Source: JAYSFC01 sp041913505 (GTDB lineage: Bacteria; Pseudomonadota; Gammaproteobacteria; Burkholderiales; Burkholderiaceae_C). From it: a DNA stretch of 21,054 bases. A program made the translations under genes and the position numbers. The number at the start of each line of letters is the position of its first letter. Position 1 is the stretch's first letter. Shown one piece after another: positions 13,619-20,964 of the stretch. The stretch is from contig JAYSFC010000059.1 in the NCBI GenBank assembly GCA_041913505.1, positions 1 to 21,054 on the forward strand, read 5' to 3'. Below the pieces are notes generated by a model that searched no databases, was not told where the DNA came from, and saw nothing but the letters and a program-made list of their open reading frames with translations.

Positions 13619-14929
13619 ATGAAGCTATTTCGCCTCGCCCCGCTGACGGCCTTGGTGCTGGCCCTGGTTATGCCCGCTGCCGCTATGGCGGCCGATATCC
13701 GACTCACGCCGCCTCCGGGCGGCGGTATGGTTGTGACCGACTCCACAGGGGCGCAAGTGCGGCTGCGGGTGGACGGCTCGGGTGCGATTGCCATGCCGGG
13801 GTTGGCGGACACATCGGCGCCGTACCAGGTCTTGTGCATGGGCAATGCAGGGGCCTTGGGCACGTGCCCTGCGGGTGCCGTGGTGGGGCCGGTGGGCCCC
13901 ACGGGACCCACGGGACCGGCTGGCCCCGTGGGGCCTGTCGGTGCGGCGGGAGCTCCGGGAGCGGCCGGGCCCGCAGGGGGCGTTGGTCCTGCGGGTCCTA
14001 TCGGGCCACAGGGGCCGCAAGGCCCTCAAGGACCGGCGGGGAGTGCGGGCCTGTTTGGCGACGGCTCCGCAGGGGCGCTGACCCTCAGCATGGCGAGCGA
14101 CTGGTCCGCATCTCCGCCCACGAACCCGCAGTTCACGTCCATCACCATCGACGGCAATCTGACGGTGCCCAGCGGGACCGTGTTGCGCGCCACGGGCAAC
14201 ATCGTCGTTACAGGCAGCCTCACGGTGCTTCCTGCCGCGCGCGATAACGGGGGCGGAGCGCCCCATCCGGGCCTCGCCTTCGCCGCGCCGGCAGCCCCAG
14301 CGGGTGGCACAGGGCTGTCCAAGGGCACGGCGGCAATGCTGCGACGCGTGCAGACCGTGGCGGGGGGCGCGGGGCGGGGCACTGCCAGTGCGCTGGGGGG
14401 CGCGGGCGGCGGTTCTGTGGCGCTGTTGGCCGGCGGCTCCATCACCATTGGCAGTTTGGGTTCCATTCTGGCCCAAGGTGGCAACGGAGCGGCGGCCACC
14501 AGTGGAGCACAGGATGTGCCGGGTGCCGGTGGTGGTGCCGGGGGATATGTGCTGCTGGCGGCGCAGGGCGCGCTGTCGATCGCGGGCGCCGTCCGGGCCA
14601 ATGGCGGAGCGGGCGCCGCCGGCTGGAATGGCAATGCGGGCAATAGCCTCGGGGTAGGTGGGGGCGGCGGAGGCGGGGGCGGCATCATCCACCTGATCGC
14701 GTCGAGCGCGCCGTCCGTCAGCGGCACCCTGCAAGTCAACGGCGGCCCGGCAGGCATCGACGCTGGCATGGCGGACCAGCCGGGCGGTGGCGGCGGTGCC
14801 AGCGGGGGGAATGGGGGTGATGGGGGTGATGGGGGTGATGGGGGCAGCACGCTGGCGCCGCAATCAGGTTCTGCCGGGTATGTCATCCAGACGCTTGTCC
14901 CAAGCCCGGAGTCTTTGCTGGCCCATTGA
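13619..14929 (+). CDS. Exported collagen-like, glycine-rich repeat protein
   Basis: A 436-residue secreted protein. Residues 1-25 form a signal peptide (M-K-L-F-R, a hydrophobic core, then A-M-A-A before Asp26). An N-terminal segment (26-89) contains T-P-P-P-G-G-G and two cysteines in VLCMGNAGALGTC. Twenty uninterrupted Gly-X-Y triplets follow (90-149), many of them G-P-x, which should form a collagen triple helix and so a trimer. The C-terminal part (about 150-436) starts with beta-rich T-I-D-G-N-L-T-V-x-S-G-T and then holds three loosely similar units of 43-46 residues around Val267, Tyr310 and Ile356. Each unit has a G-rich run, a short hydrophobic strand and N/Q-G-G-x-G. This resembles phage-tail and surface adhesin architecture, but no named family is recognised and the function is unknown. 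The ATG at 13619 was chosen because it starts the signal peptide; its ribosome binding site is weak. Confidence 0.85.
   Translation: MKLFRLAPLTALVLALVMPAAAMAADIRLTPPPGGGMVVTDSTGAQVRLRVDGSGAIAMPGLADTSAPYQVLCMGNAGALGTCPAGAVVGPVGPTGPTGPAGPVGPVGAAGAPGAAGPAGGVGPAGPIGPQGPQGPQGPAGSAGLFGDGSAGALTLSMASDWSASPPTNPQFTSITIDGNLTVPSGTVLRATGNIVVTGSLTVLPAARDNGGGAPHPGLAFAAPAAPAGGTGLSKGTAAMLRRVQTVAGGAGRGTASALGGAGGGSVALLAGGSITIGSLGSILAQGGNGAAATSGAQDVPGAGGGAGGYVLLAAQGALSIAGAVRANGGAGAAGWNGNAGNSLGVGGGGGGGGGIIHLIASSAPSVSGTLQVNGGPAGIDAGMADQPGGGGGASGGNGGDGGDGGDGGSTLAPQSGSAGYVIQTLVPSPESLLAH
13886..14065 (+). repeat. Collagen Gly-X-Y triplet tract
   Basis: Twenty perfect codon triplets beginning with a Gly codon, including runs of GPV/GPT/GPA and three consecutive GPQ. 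There is no internal break, so a triple-helical stalk of about 60 residues per chain is expected. Confidence 0.9.
14811..14846 (+). repeat. 9-bp tandem repeat coding Gly-Asp-Gly, G-quadruplex prone
   Basis: Four copies of ATGGGGGTG (the last ends in CA) run in frame near the 3' end of the collagen-like gene and encode N-G-G-D-G-G-D-G-G-D-G-G. The coding strand has four G5 tracts (14813, 14822, 14831, 14840) separated by TGAT, a regular quadruplex-forming pattern. Copy-number change would keep the frame because the unit is 9 bp. Confidence 0.9.
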
Positions 14930-15014
14930 GCACAGCCGGCACCCCACGCGCTCCTGATATGAGAGCTGAGAGGGGTTGGGTGGCTTGAGCTTGCCTTCTT
15001 TTTGCGTTCCGAGC

Positions 15015-15042
15015 TTGCACCGCATCCGCGCGGGTGTATAAC
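15015..15042 (+). promoter_or_regulatory. Candidate sigma70 promoter for the YebC-like gene
   Basis: TTGCAC (15015-15020) and TATAAC (15037-15042) are separated by 16 bp, with TG directly ahead of the -10 element. The -10 matches five of six consensus bases; the -35 matches three. A start near 15049 gives a leader of about 80 bases before the ATG at 15131. It is the best promoter-like sequence in the 201-bp gap after the collagen-like gene. I see no clear intrinsic terminator in that gap. Confidence 0.5.
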
Positions 15043-15130
15043 CGGTGCCCCGGCGCGCGGTGGGCGCGTCCGCGGCAAGCAATAACACCGGCGCGGTTCG
15101 CGCCGCAACACAAGGCAAGGAACTCGCACC

Positions 15131-15844
15131 ATGGGCGCGCAGTGGAAGGCAAAGGGCAAGGCGCAGGTCGCCGATGCCAAGGGCAAGCTGTTTGGCAAGC
15201 TGGTCAAGGAAATCATCGTGGCCGCGCGCGGCGGCGCAGACCCCGCTGGCAATTCGCGCCTGCGCCTGGCCATTGAGCAGGCGCGCAAGGCCTCCATGCC
15301 CAAGGACACCCTGGAGCGCGCGATCAAGAAGGGTTCGGGCGTAGGCGCCGACGCGGTGCATTACGACCGCGTGATGTACGAAGGCTTTGCGCCGCACCAG
15401 GTGCCCGTGATGGTTGAATGCCTGACCGACAACGTGAACCGCACGGCGCCCGAGATGCGCGTGCTGTTCCGCAAGGGCCATCTGGGTACCTCTGGCTCTG
15501 TGGCCTGGGATTTCAACCACGTGGGCCTGATCGAGGCCGAGCCGTCCAAGCCGGGCGCCGATCCCGAGCTGGCCGCAATCGAGGCCGGTGCGCAGGACTT
15601 CGGCCCCGGTGACGAGGAAGGCGCCATCCTGTTCATCACCGAGCCCACAGATCTCGATCTCGTGAGCCGTGCGTTGCCTGCACAGGGCTTCACCGTGCTC
15701 TCCGCCCACCTGGGCTACACGCCCAAGAACCCTGTCGACCCGGCCAGCCTGAGCGCCGAGGCGCTTGAGGAGGTCGAGGCGTTTCTGGCGGCCATCGACG
15801 GGCACGACGACGTGCAGCACGTGTTCGTCGGGTTGAAGGGCTGA
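15131..15844 (+). CDS. YebC/PmpR-family protein, divergent paralogue
   Basis: A 237-residue protein of the YebC/TACO1 family, long annotated as transcriptional regulators and more recently linked to translation (relief of ribosome stalling on proline-rich sequences). It keeps the family core: N-x-R-L-R-L-A-I-E-Q-A-R-K-A-S-M-P-K, Y-E-G-F-A-P, E-C-L-T-D-N-V-N-R-T, G-T-S-G-S-V-A-W-D-F and the E-P-T-D-L segment. The N terminus differs from canonical YebC: M-G-A-Q-W-K-A-K replaces A-G-H-S-K-W-A-N-I. This resembles the E. coli YeeN type. A second, canonical yebC lies about 5 kb away at 20239. The start is supported by AAGGAA eight bases ahead of the ATG. It is probably a single-gene unit, convergent with upp. 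Whether it acts on DNA or on the ribosome cannot be read from the sequence. Confidence 0.92.
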   Translation: MGAQWKAKGKAQVADAKGKLFGKLVKEIIVAARGGADPAGNSRLRLAIEQARKASMPKDTLERAIKKGSGVGADAVHYDRVMYEGFAPHQVPVMVECLTDNVNRTAPEMRVLFRKGHLGTSGSVAWDFNHVGLIEAEPSKPGADPELAAIEAGAQDFGPGDEEGAILFITEPTDLDLVSRALPAQGFTVLSAHLGYTPKNPVDPASLSAEALEEVEAFLAAIDGHDDVQHVFVGLKG

Positions 15845-15889
15845 TCTAAATCCAGCAGGCTCAGGGAGTCATGCCAGCGGACGCCCTGG

Positions 15890-15907
15890 AGCTGGCTTTG
15901 CCAGGCT
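15890..15907. other. Inverted repeat downstream of the YebC-like gene
   Basis: AGCTGGC (15890-15896) pairs with GCCAGGCT (15900-15907) around TTT, with one bulged G. It lies 46 bp after the YebC-like stop, in the convergent gap before upp. It could help end transcription, but there is no T-run after it. Confidence 0.4.
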
Positions 15908-15932
15908 AGCGCCGTCGTCCCTGGCATCGTCT

Positions 15933-15961
15933 CGCTCCCCGCGCGTAGCGCGAGGGAAGCG
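15933..15961. terminator. GC-rich hairpin between convergent genes
   Basis: Bases 15933-15944 pair with 15948-15961 around a GTA loop to give about 12 base pairs, interrupted by two single bulged A residues (core CGCGC/GCGCG, then CCC/GGG and CGC/GCG). It sits 12 bp beyond the upp stop, so it could end upp transcripts and serve the YebC-like gene from the other side. No U-tract follows on either strand, so a REP-like repeat is an alternative. Confidence 0.45.
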
Positions 15962-15973
15962 GCTCAGGGGGCC

Positions 15974-16606
<633 letters not shown>

Positions 16607-16638
16607 AGAAGGGCTGGATTCGATGGTTGGATGGTGGG

Positions 16639-17613
16639 TCAGTCGGACAGGAAGCGCGCATAGCGCGCGAGGTCCACGTTGCCGCCGCTGATGATGATGC
16701 CCACGCGCGCACCGCGCAGGTTTACGCCGCCGCTGCGGGCACCCGCGAAGGCGAGGGCGCCTGTGGGCTCGACGACGATCTTCATGCGTTCTGCGAAGAA
16801 GCGCAGGGCGCGCACGAGTTCCTCGTCGCCCACGGTGACCACGTCGGTCACGTCGCGCTGGATGATCGGGAAGGTGTACTGGCCCGGCGCCTGGGTCTGC
16901 GCGCCGTCGGCGATGGTGTGGGGCGTGGGAATCTGCACGATGTGGCCCGCGCGCAGCGACTGCTGCACATCGTTGCCCGTCTCGGGTTCCACGCCGATCA
17001 CGCGGCATTGCGGCGCGAGGGCCTTGGCTGCGAGCAGGCAGCCCGACAGCAGGCCACCGCCGCCCAGGCAGACGAAGAGGTAGTCGAGATCGGGCACGTC
17101 CTCGAGCAGCTCCTTCGCCGCCGTGCCTTGGCCCGCGATCACGTCGGGGTGGTCGAACGGTGGCACCAGGGTCATGCCGCGCTCGGAGGCCAGGCGGCGG
17201 CTAATGGCCTCGCGGTCCTCGGTGAAGCGGTTGTAGGTCACCACCTGGGCGCCGTACTCGCGTGTGGCCGACATCTTGGCGGCGGGCGCGTCCTCGGGCA
17301 TGAGGATTACGGCGGGCATGTCGAGCAGCCGCGCCGACAGCGCGATGGCCTGGGCGTGGTTGCCCGAGGAGAAGGCCAGCACGCCGTGTTCGCGCTGCAC
17401 GTCGGTAAAGCGCGCAAGCGCGTTGTACGCGCCACGGAACTTGAACGCCCCCATGCGCTGCAGGTTCTCGCACTTGAAGAACAGCTGGGCGCCGAGCATG
17501 TCGTCGGCGGTGCTGGAGCGCAGCACGGGCGTGCGGTGCGCCACGCCCTGCAGGCGGTGGGCAGCGGCGGCAATGTCTTCGTAGGTGGGCAGGAGCAGGG
17601 CGGGCGAGGTCAT
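16639..17613 (-). CDS. Threonine/serine dehydratase-like PLP enzyme
   Basis: A 324-residue fold-type II pyridoxal-phosphate enzyme of the threonine dehydratase/serine racemase group. The Schiff-base lysine is Lys58 in G-A-F-K-F-R-G-A. Other motifs are S-S-G-N-H-A-Q-A (substrate loop), the phosphate-binding C-L-G-G-G-G-L-L-S-G, E-P-T-G-A-L-A and the C-terminal S-G-G-N-V-D. It lacks the C-terminal ACT regulatory domain of biosynthetic IlvA, so it is of the catabolic (TdcB-like) length. The substrate could be L-threonine, L-serine or 3-hydroxyaspartate; the sequence alone does not decide. The ATG at 17613 has GAGGA seven bases ahead and is preferred over the in-frame ATG at 17637. It is followed 32 bp later by upp and may form a two-gene unit with it. 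Confidence 0.9.
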   Translation of the reverse strand: MTSPALLLPTYEDIAAAAHRLQGVAHRTPVLRSSTADDMLGAQLFFKCENLQRMGAFKFRGAYNALARFTDVQREHGVLAFSSGNHAQAIALSARLLDMPAVILMPEDAPAAKMSATREYGAQVVTYNRFTEDREAISRRLASERGMTLVPPFDHPDVIAGQGTAAKELLEDVPDLDYLFVCLGGGGLLSGCLLAAKALAPQCRVIGVEPETGNDVQQSLRAGHIVQIPTPHTIADGAQTQAPGQYTFPIIQRDVTDVVTVGDEELVRALRFFAERMKIVVEPTGALAFAGARSGGVNLRGARVGIIISGGNVDLARYARFLSD

Positions 17614-17685
17614 GGCGGCATCCTCGGTGGTGCGCAAGGGCCCCCAATGATAGCGCTCCTGCGGGCGATTTCGCTTCCAAAGCCA

Positions 17686-17729
17686 CGCGAGCGCTTGTCC
17701 TGTGTGCCCGGGTAGCTATCGAATTTGAT
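17686..17729. repeat. Interspersed intergenic repeat, degenerate copy 2
   Basis: The segment shares GCTTGT, then exactly 15 bases, then AGCTAT[TC]GAA with the repeat after lpd (395-425 in copy 1, 17693-17723 here). The inner arm has decayed (CCTGTGTGCCCGGGT instead of GTTTCAAGCGTTTGC), so the hairpin is lost. It lies in the 127-bp gap just beyond the stop of the crotonase-family gene; the rest of that gap also holds the leader of the dehydratase-like gene. Confidence 0.5.
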
Positions 17730-17740
17730 GCGCCGCAGCG

Positions 17741-18583
17741 TCAGCCACAGTCGCTGAAGCGTTGCAGCGGCGCTAGAGCGGGGAAGTCACCCGCGCGCTT
17801 TTGCTTCATCGCCGTGACGGATTCGCGCACATGCCGGTTGCTCCAGATGGCGCCCTGCAGCCAGCCCATCTGGCGCAGGCTGTCCTCCACAGAGTGGTCG
17901 CGCGCATAGTGCACGGCCTGCTTGGTGCCCCATATGGCCACGGGCGGCTTGGCCGCGATCTCCTGCGCGCAGGCGAGCGCGGCGGCCACCATGGCCTCCT
18001 GTGTGTCGAACACCTCGTTGACCAGGCCCACGGCCTGGGCACGCGCTGCGTCCAGGCGCCGGCCCGTGTAGGCCAGCTCCTTGACGAGGCCCATGGGGAT
18101 GAGCTTGGGCAGGCGCTGCAGCGTGCCCACGTCGGCCACCATGCCGATGTTGATCTCCTGGATGCAGAAGAACGCATCCTGCGTGGCATAGCGGATGCAG
18201 GCCGCCGTGACCATGTCCACCGCGCCGCCGATGCAGCCGCCGTGGATGGCCGCGATCACGGGAATGCGCAGGTTCTCGAGCCGCTTGAACGTGGCCTGCA
18301 TGTCGGTCAGCAGGTCGAAGATGGCGGCGCGGCCCTCGGGGCTCTGGTCGTCCATGGCGATGGCGCCGCCGAAGGTCTCGAGCGCCATGCCGGCCGAGAA
18401 GTGCTTGCCGGTGCTGCTGATGACCAGGGCGCGTGCCGCGCCCTCCTGGTGCAGTTGGGCGAGCACGGTGTCGAGCTCGCGCCAGAACGTGGGGTGCATG
18501 GTGTTGAGCGCCTCGGGGCGGTTCAGCACCAGATGGGCCACCTGATCGGTGGTGGAGAGTGTGAAGCAGGTCAGCGGATTCAT
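17741..18583 (-). CDS. Crotonase-family protein, probable delta3,5-delta2,4-dienoyl-CoA isomerase
   Basis: A 280-residue crotonase-fold enzyme. The oxyanion-hole segments are present (K-H-F-S-A-G-M and I-H-G-G-C-I-G-G). Asp123, Glu143 and Asp151 have the same spacing (20 and 8) as the catalytic Asp176, Glu196 and Asp204 of rat ECH1, and the flanking A-D-V-G-T-L-Q-R-L-P-K is nearly identical to that enzyme. This points to delta3,5-delta2,4-dienoyl-CoA isomerase, which shifts double bonds during beta-oxidation of unsaturated fatty acids with odd-numbered double bonds, rather than a plain enoyl-CoA hydratase. The N-terminal M-N-P-L start lacks a mitochondrial-type leader, as expected. It stands alone, 127 bp before the dehydratase-like gene and 65 bp after the HerA-like gene, with no other fatty-acid gene beside it. 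Automatic annotation may call it only enoyl-CoA hydratase. Confidence 0.88.
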   Translation of the reverse strand: MNPLTCFTLSTTDQVAHLVLNRPEALNTMHPTFWRELDTVLAQLHQEGAARALVISSTGKHFSAGMALETFGGAIAMDDQSPEGRAAIFDLLTDMQATFKRLENLRIPVIAAIHGGCIGGAVDMVTAACIRYATQDAFFCIQEINIGMVADVGTLQRLPKLIPMGLVKELAYTGRRLDAARAQAVGLVNEVFDTQEAMVAAALACAQEIAAKPPVAIWGTKQAVHYARDHSVEDSLRQMGWLQGAIWSNRHVRESVTAMKQKRAGDFPALAPLQRFSDCG

Positions 18584-18616
18584 GGCCGCGATGGTGGTGC
18601 TCCCGCGCGCTGCGCA

Positions 18617-18634
18617 GAGTCGCCTGGGCGACTC
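18617..18634. terminator. Perfect inverted repeat between the HerA-like and crotonase genes
   Basis: GAGTCGCC (18617-18624) and GGCGACTC (18627-18634) are exact reverse complements around two bases (functionally seven pairs with a four-base loop). It lies 14 bp beyond the HerA-like stop and 34 bp ahead of the crotonase-family ATG. It could reduce read-through; there is no U-tract, so it may instead be a REP-like element. Confidence 0.45.
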
Positions 18635-18648
18635 GGCGGATGGGCAGA

Positions 18649-20160
18649 TCAGCGGCCTTTTCCGCCGAAGAGGCTGCCCATCACCCCGCGCAGGATCTCG
18701 CGCCCGATCTGCGTGCCCACGGTGCGCGCGGTGGACTTGGCCATGGCCTGCACGAGGCCGTCGTGCTTGGCGCCGCGCGGCCCCGTGGTGCCGAACAGCA
18801 CGTCGTTCAGGCCGCCGAGCAGGCCGCCGCCCTCGGCGGGCGTGGCGCCCTTGTCGCCCGCCGGGGCGGGGGCGCCGCTGCTGGCCGTGCGGCCCTGGAG
18901 CTTCTCGTAAGCCGATTCGCGGTCCACGGCCTTCTCGTACACGCCGGCCACGAGCGAGCCAGCGATCAGCGCCTGGCGCTGCGCGGGCGTGATGGGGCCG
19001 ATCTGGCTGCCCGGCGGCAGCACGAAGACGCGCTCGGTCACGCTGGGGCGGCCCTTGGCATCGAGAAAGCTGATGAGCGCTTCGCCCACGGCCAGTTCGG
19101 TGATCGCGGTTTCGATATCGAGCCCCGGGTTCTGGCGCATGGTGGTGGCCGTGGCCTTCACGGCCTTCTGGTCGCGCGGCGTGAAGGCGCGCAGCGCATG
19201 CTGTACCCGGTTGCCGAGCTGGGCGAGCACGCTGTCGGGGATGTCGAGCGGGTTCTGCGTGACGAAATACACGCCCACGCCCTTGGAGCGGATGAGGCGC
19301 ACCACGAGCTCGATGCGCTCGACGAGCACCTTGGGCGCCTCGTTGAACAGCAGGTGGGCCTCGTCGAAGAAGAACACCAGCTTCGGAATCTCAGGGTCGC
19401 CGATCTCGGGCAGTTGCTCGTACAGGTCCGAAAGCATCCACAGCAGGAAGGTGGCGTACAGGCGCGGCGAGTTCATGAGCTTGTCGGCGGCCAGGATGTT
19501 GACTACGCCGCGGGCATTCGCGTCGGTCTGCATGAAGTCCTGGATGTTGAGCATGGGCTCGCCGAAGAACCGGTCGCCGCCCTGCTGCTCGATCGTGAGC
19601 AGGCCACGCTGGATGGCGCCCACGCTGGCCGCGCTGATGTTGCCGTAGGTGGTGGTGAACTCCTTGGAGTTGTCGCCCACGTAGGTGAGCATGGCGCGCA
19701 GATCCTTCAGGTCCAGCAGCAACAGGCCATTGTCGTCGGCAATCTTGAACACAAGGTTCAGCACGCCGAGCTGTGTCTCGTTGAGGTTCAGCATGCGCCC
19801 CAGCAGCAGCGGGCCCATGTCGGAGATCGTGGCGCGCACGGGGTGCCCCTGCTCGCCGAACACGTCCCACAGCGTGGTCGGGCAGGCCAGGGGCTCGGGC
19901 TGGGGCAGGCCCCGGTCCTTGAGCGTGGCGGCAAGCTTTTCGGAGAGGGCACCCTTCTGGCTGATGCCCGTGAGGTCCCCCTTCACGTCAGCCATGAAAA
20001 TGGGCACGCCGATGCGCGAGAAATTCTCGGCCAGCGTCTGCAGCGTGACGGTCTTGCCCGTGCCCGTGGCGCCGGTGATGAGCCCGTGGCGGTTGGCCAG
20101 GCCGGGCAGGAGTTGGCATTCGGTGGCGGCGTGCTTGGCGATCAGGAGTGGCTCGGCCAT
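18649..20160 (-). CDS. HerA-like ATPase, DUF853/YjgR family
   Basis: A 503-residue P-loop ATPase of the HerA/FtsK superfamily, corresponding to E. coli YjgR. Walker A is G-A-T-G-T-G-K-T (Lys36), and Walker B is K-L-V-F-F-F-D-E-A-H (Asp266-Glu267). Between them lie conserved segments such as M-A-D-V-K-G-D-L-T-G and the Y-G-N-I-S-A-A-S-V-G-A-I-Q-R region; after them comes Y-F-V-T-Q-N-P-L-D-I-P. The C-terminal tail (about 420-503) is Gly/Ala-rich and low in complexity, ending in G-S-L-F-G-G-K-G-R. HerA proteins pump DNA or other polymers, but YjgR-type proteins lack a NurA partner here and their role is not established. The ATG at 20160 has a GAGGAAAC ribosome binding site on the minus strand. 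It is divergent from yebC. Confidence 0.92.
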   Translation of the reverse strand: MAEPLLIAKHAATECQLLPGLANRHGLITGATGTGKTVTLQTLAENFSRIGVPIFMADVKGDLTGISQKGALSEKLAATLKDRGLPQPEPLACPTTLWDVFGEQGHPVRATISDMGPLLLGRMLNLNETQLGVLNLVFKIADDNGLLLLDLKDLRAMLTYVGDNSKEFTTTYGNISAASVGAIQRGLLTIEQQGGDRFFGEPMLNIQDFMQTDANARGVVNILAADKLMNSPRLYATFLLWMLSDLYEQLPEIGDPEIPKLVFFFDEAHLLFNEAPKVLVERIELVVRLIRSKGVGVYFVTQNPLDIPDSVLAQLGNRVQHALRAFTPRDQKAVKATATTMRQNPGLDIETAITELAVGEALISFLDAKGRPSVTERVFVLPPGSQIGPITPAQRQALIAGSLVAGVYEKAVDRESAYEKLQGRTASSGAPAPAGDKGATPAEGGGLLGGLNDVLFGTTGPRGAKHDGLVQAMAKSTARTVGTQIGREILRGVMGSLFGGKGR

Positions 20161-20238
20161 TTCGGGTTTCCTCGGGGGGCAGGGGCGGGCAAAAGTAAAA
20201 TCGGGTGCAGTAGATTAAATCAATGCGAAGGACACCCT
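20161..20238. promoter_or_regulatory. Divergent promoter region between the HerA-like gene and yebC
   Basis: This 78-bp gap contains the only AT-rich stretch nearby. TAGATT (20211-20216) within TAGATTAAAT is a possible -10 element for yebC, without a convincing -35 element. AAGGA (20228-20232) is the yebC ribosome binding site, six bases ahead of its GTG. On the minus strand GAGGAAA near 20170 serves the HerA-like gene. Confidence 0.4.
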
Positions 20239-20958
20239 GTGGCAGGACACAGCAAATGGGCCAACATCCAGCACCGCAAGGGGCGGCAGGATGAAAAGCG
20301 CGGCAAGATCTGGACCCGGATCATCCGCGAAATCACCGTGGCTGCCCGCGCGGGCGGCGGCGATGTCTCGGCAAACCCGCGCCTGCGCCTGGCCATCGAC
20401 AAGGCCAAGGCCGCCAACATGCCGGCGGACCGTATCAAGTACAACATCGACAAGGCCACGGGCAATGCCGAGGGCCTGACCTACGAGGAAATTCGCTACG
20501 AAGGCTACGGTATCGGCGGCGCGGCCATCATCGTGGACACCATGACCGACAACCGCGTGCGCACGGTGGCCGAGGTGCGCCACGCCTTCAGCAAGCACGG
20601 CGGCAACATGGGCACGGAAGGTTCGGTGGCCTTTCAGTTCAAGCACTGCGGCCAGCTGATCTTCGCGCCCGGCACGAGCGAGGACAAGGTCATGGAGGTG
20701 GCGCTGGAAGCTGGCGCTGAAGACGTGGTGACCGACGACGACGGCGCCATCGAGGTGCTCACGGCCCCGGCCGAATTCGAGGCCGTGAAGAATGCCCTGG
20801 AGGCCGCGGGCCTGGTGCCCGAGGTGGCCGGGGTGACCATGCGCGCCGAAAACACCATCGAACTCACGGGCGACGATGCCGCCCGCATGCAGAAGCTCCT
20901 GGACGTGCTCGAAGACCTGGACGATGTGCAAGAGGTCTACCACAACGCCGCGCTGTAA
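20239..20958 (+). CDS. yebC: YebC/PmpR-family protein, canonical form
   Basis: A 239-residue YebC protein starting at GTG 20239 (A-G-H-S-K-W-A-N-I-Q-H-R-K-G is the diagnostic N terminus). Further motifs are N-P-R-L-R-L-A-I-D-K-A-K-A-A-N-M-P, Y-E-E-I-R-Y-E-G-Y-G, T-D-N-R-V-R-T-V-A-E-V-R, G-G-N-M-G-T-E-G-S-V and the ending L-D-D-V-Q-E-V-Y-H-N. The family was described as transcriptional regulators (PmpR), and more recent work places YebC/TACO1 at the ribosome in the relief of stalling at proline-rich stretches. The GTG is supported by AAGGA six bases ahead and by the conserved N terminus; the open frame upstream runs antisense through the HerA-like gene and is rejected. purD follows 6 bp later, a neighbourhood common in Burkholderiales. 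Confidence 0.96.
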   Translation: MAGHSKWANIQHRKGRQDEKRGKIWTRIIREITVAARAGGGDVSANPRLRLAIDKAKAANMPADRIKYNIDKATGNAEGLTYEEIRYEGYGIGGAAIIVDTMTDNRVRTVAEVRHAFSKHGGNMGTEGSVAFQFKHCGQLIFAPGTSEDKVMEVALEAGAEDVVTDDDGAIEVLTAPAEFEAVKNALEAAGLVPEVAGVTMRAENTIELTGDDAARMQKLLDVLEDLDDVQEVYHNAAL

Positions 20959-20964
20959 GAACCC

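Noticed and set aside
14987..15018. Two GAGCTTGC octamers 24 bp apart before the YebC-like gene
   Set aside because: The second overlaps the candidate -35 element, but two copies of an 8-mer without symmetry or helical phasing are not enough to call an operator.
20239..20300. Long upstream extension of yebC across the HerA-like gene
   Set aside because: The open frame reaching back to 18640 is a shadow of the HerA-like gene; the conserved AGHSKWANI start and the AAGGA site place the real start at GTG 20239.
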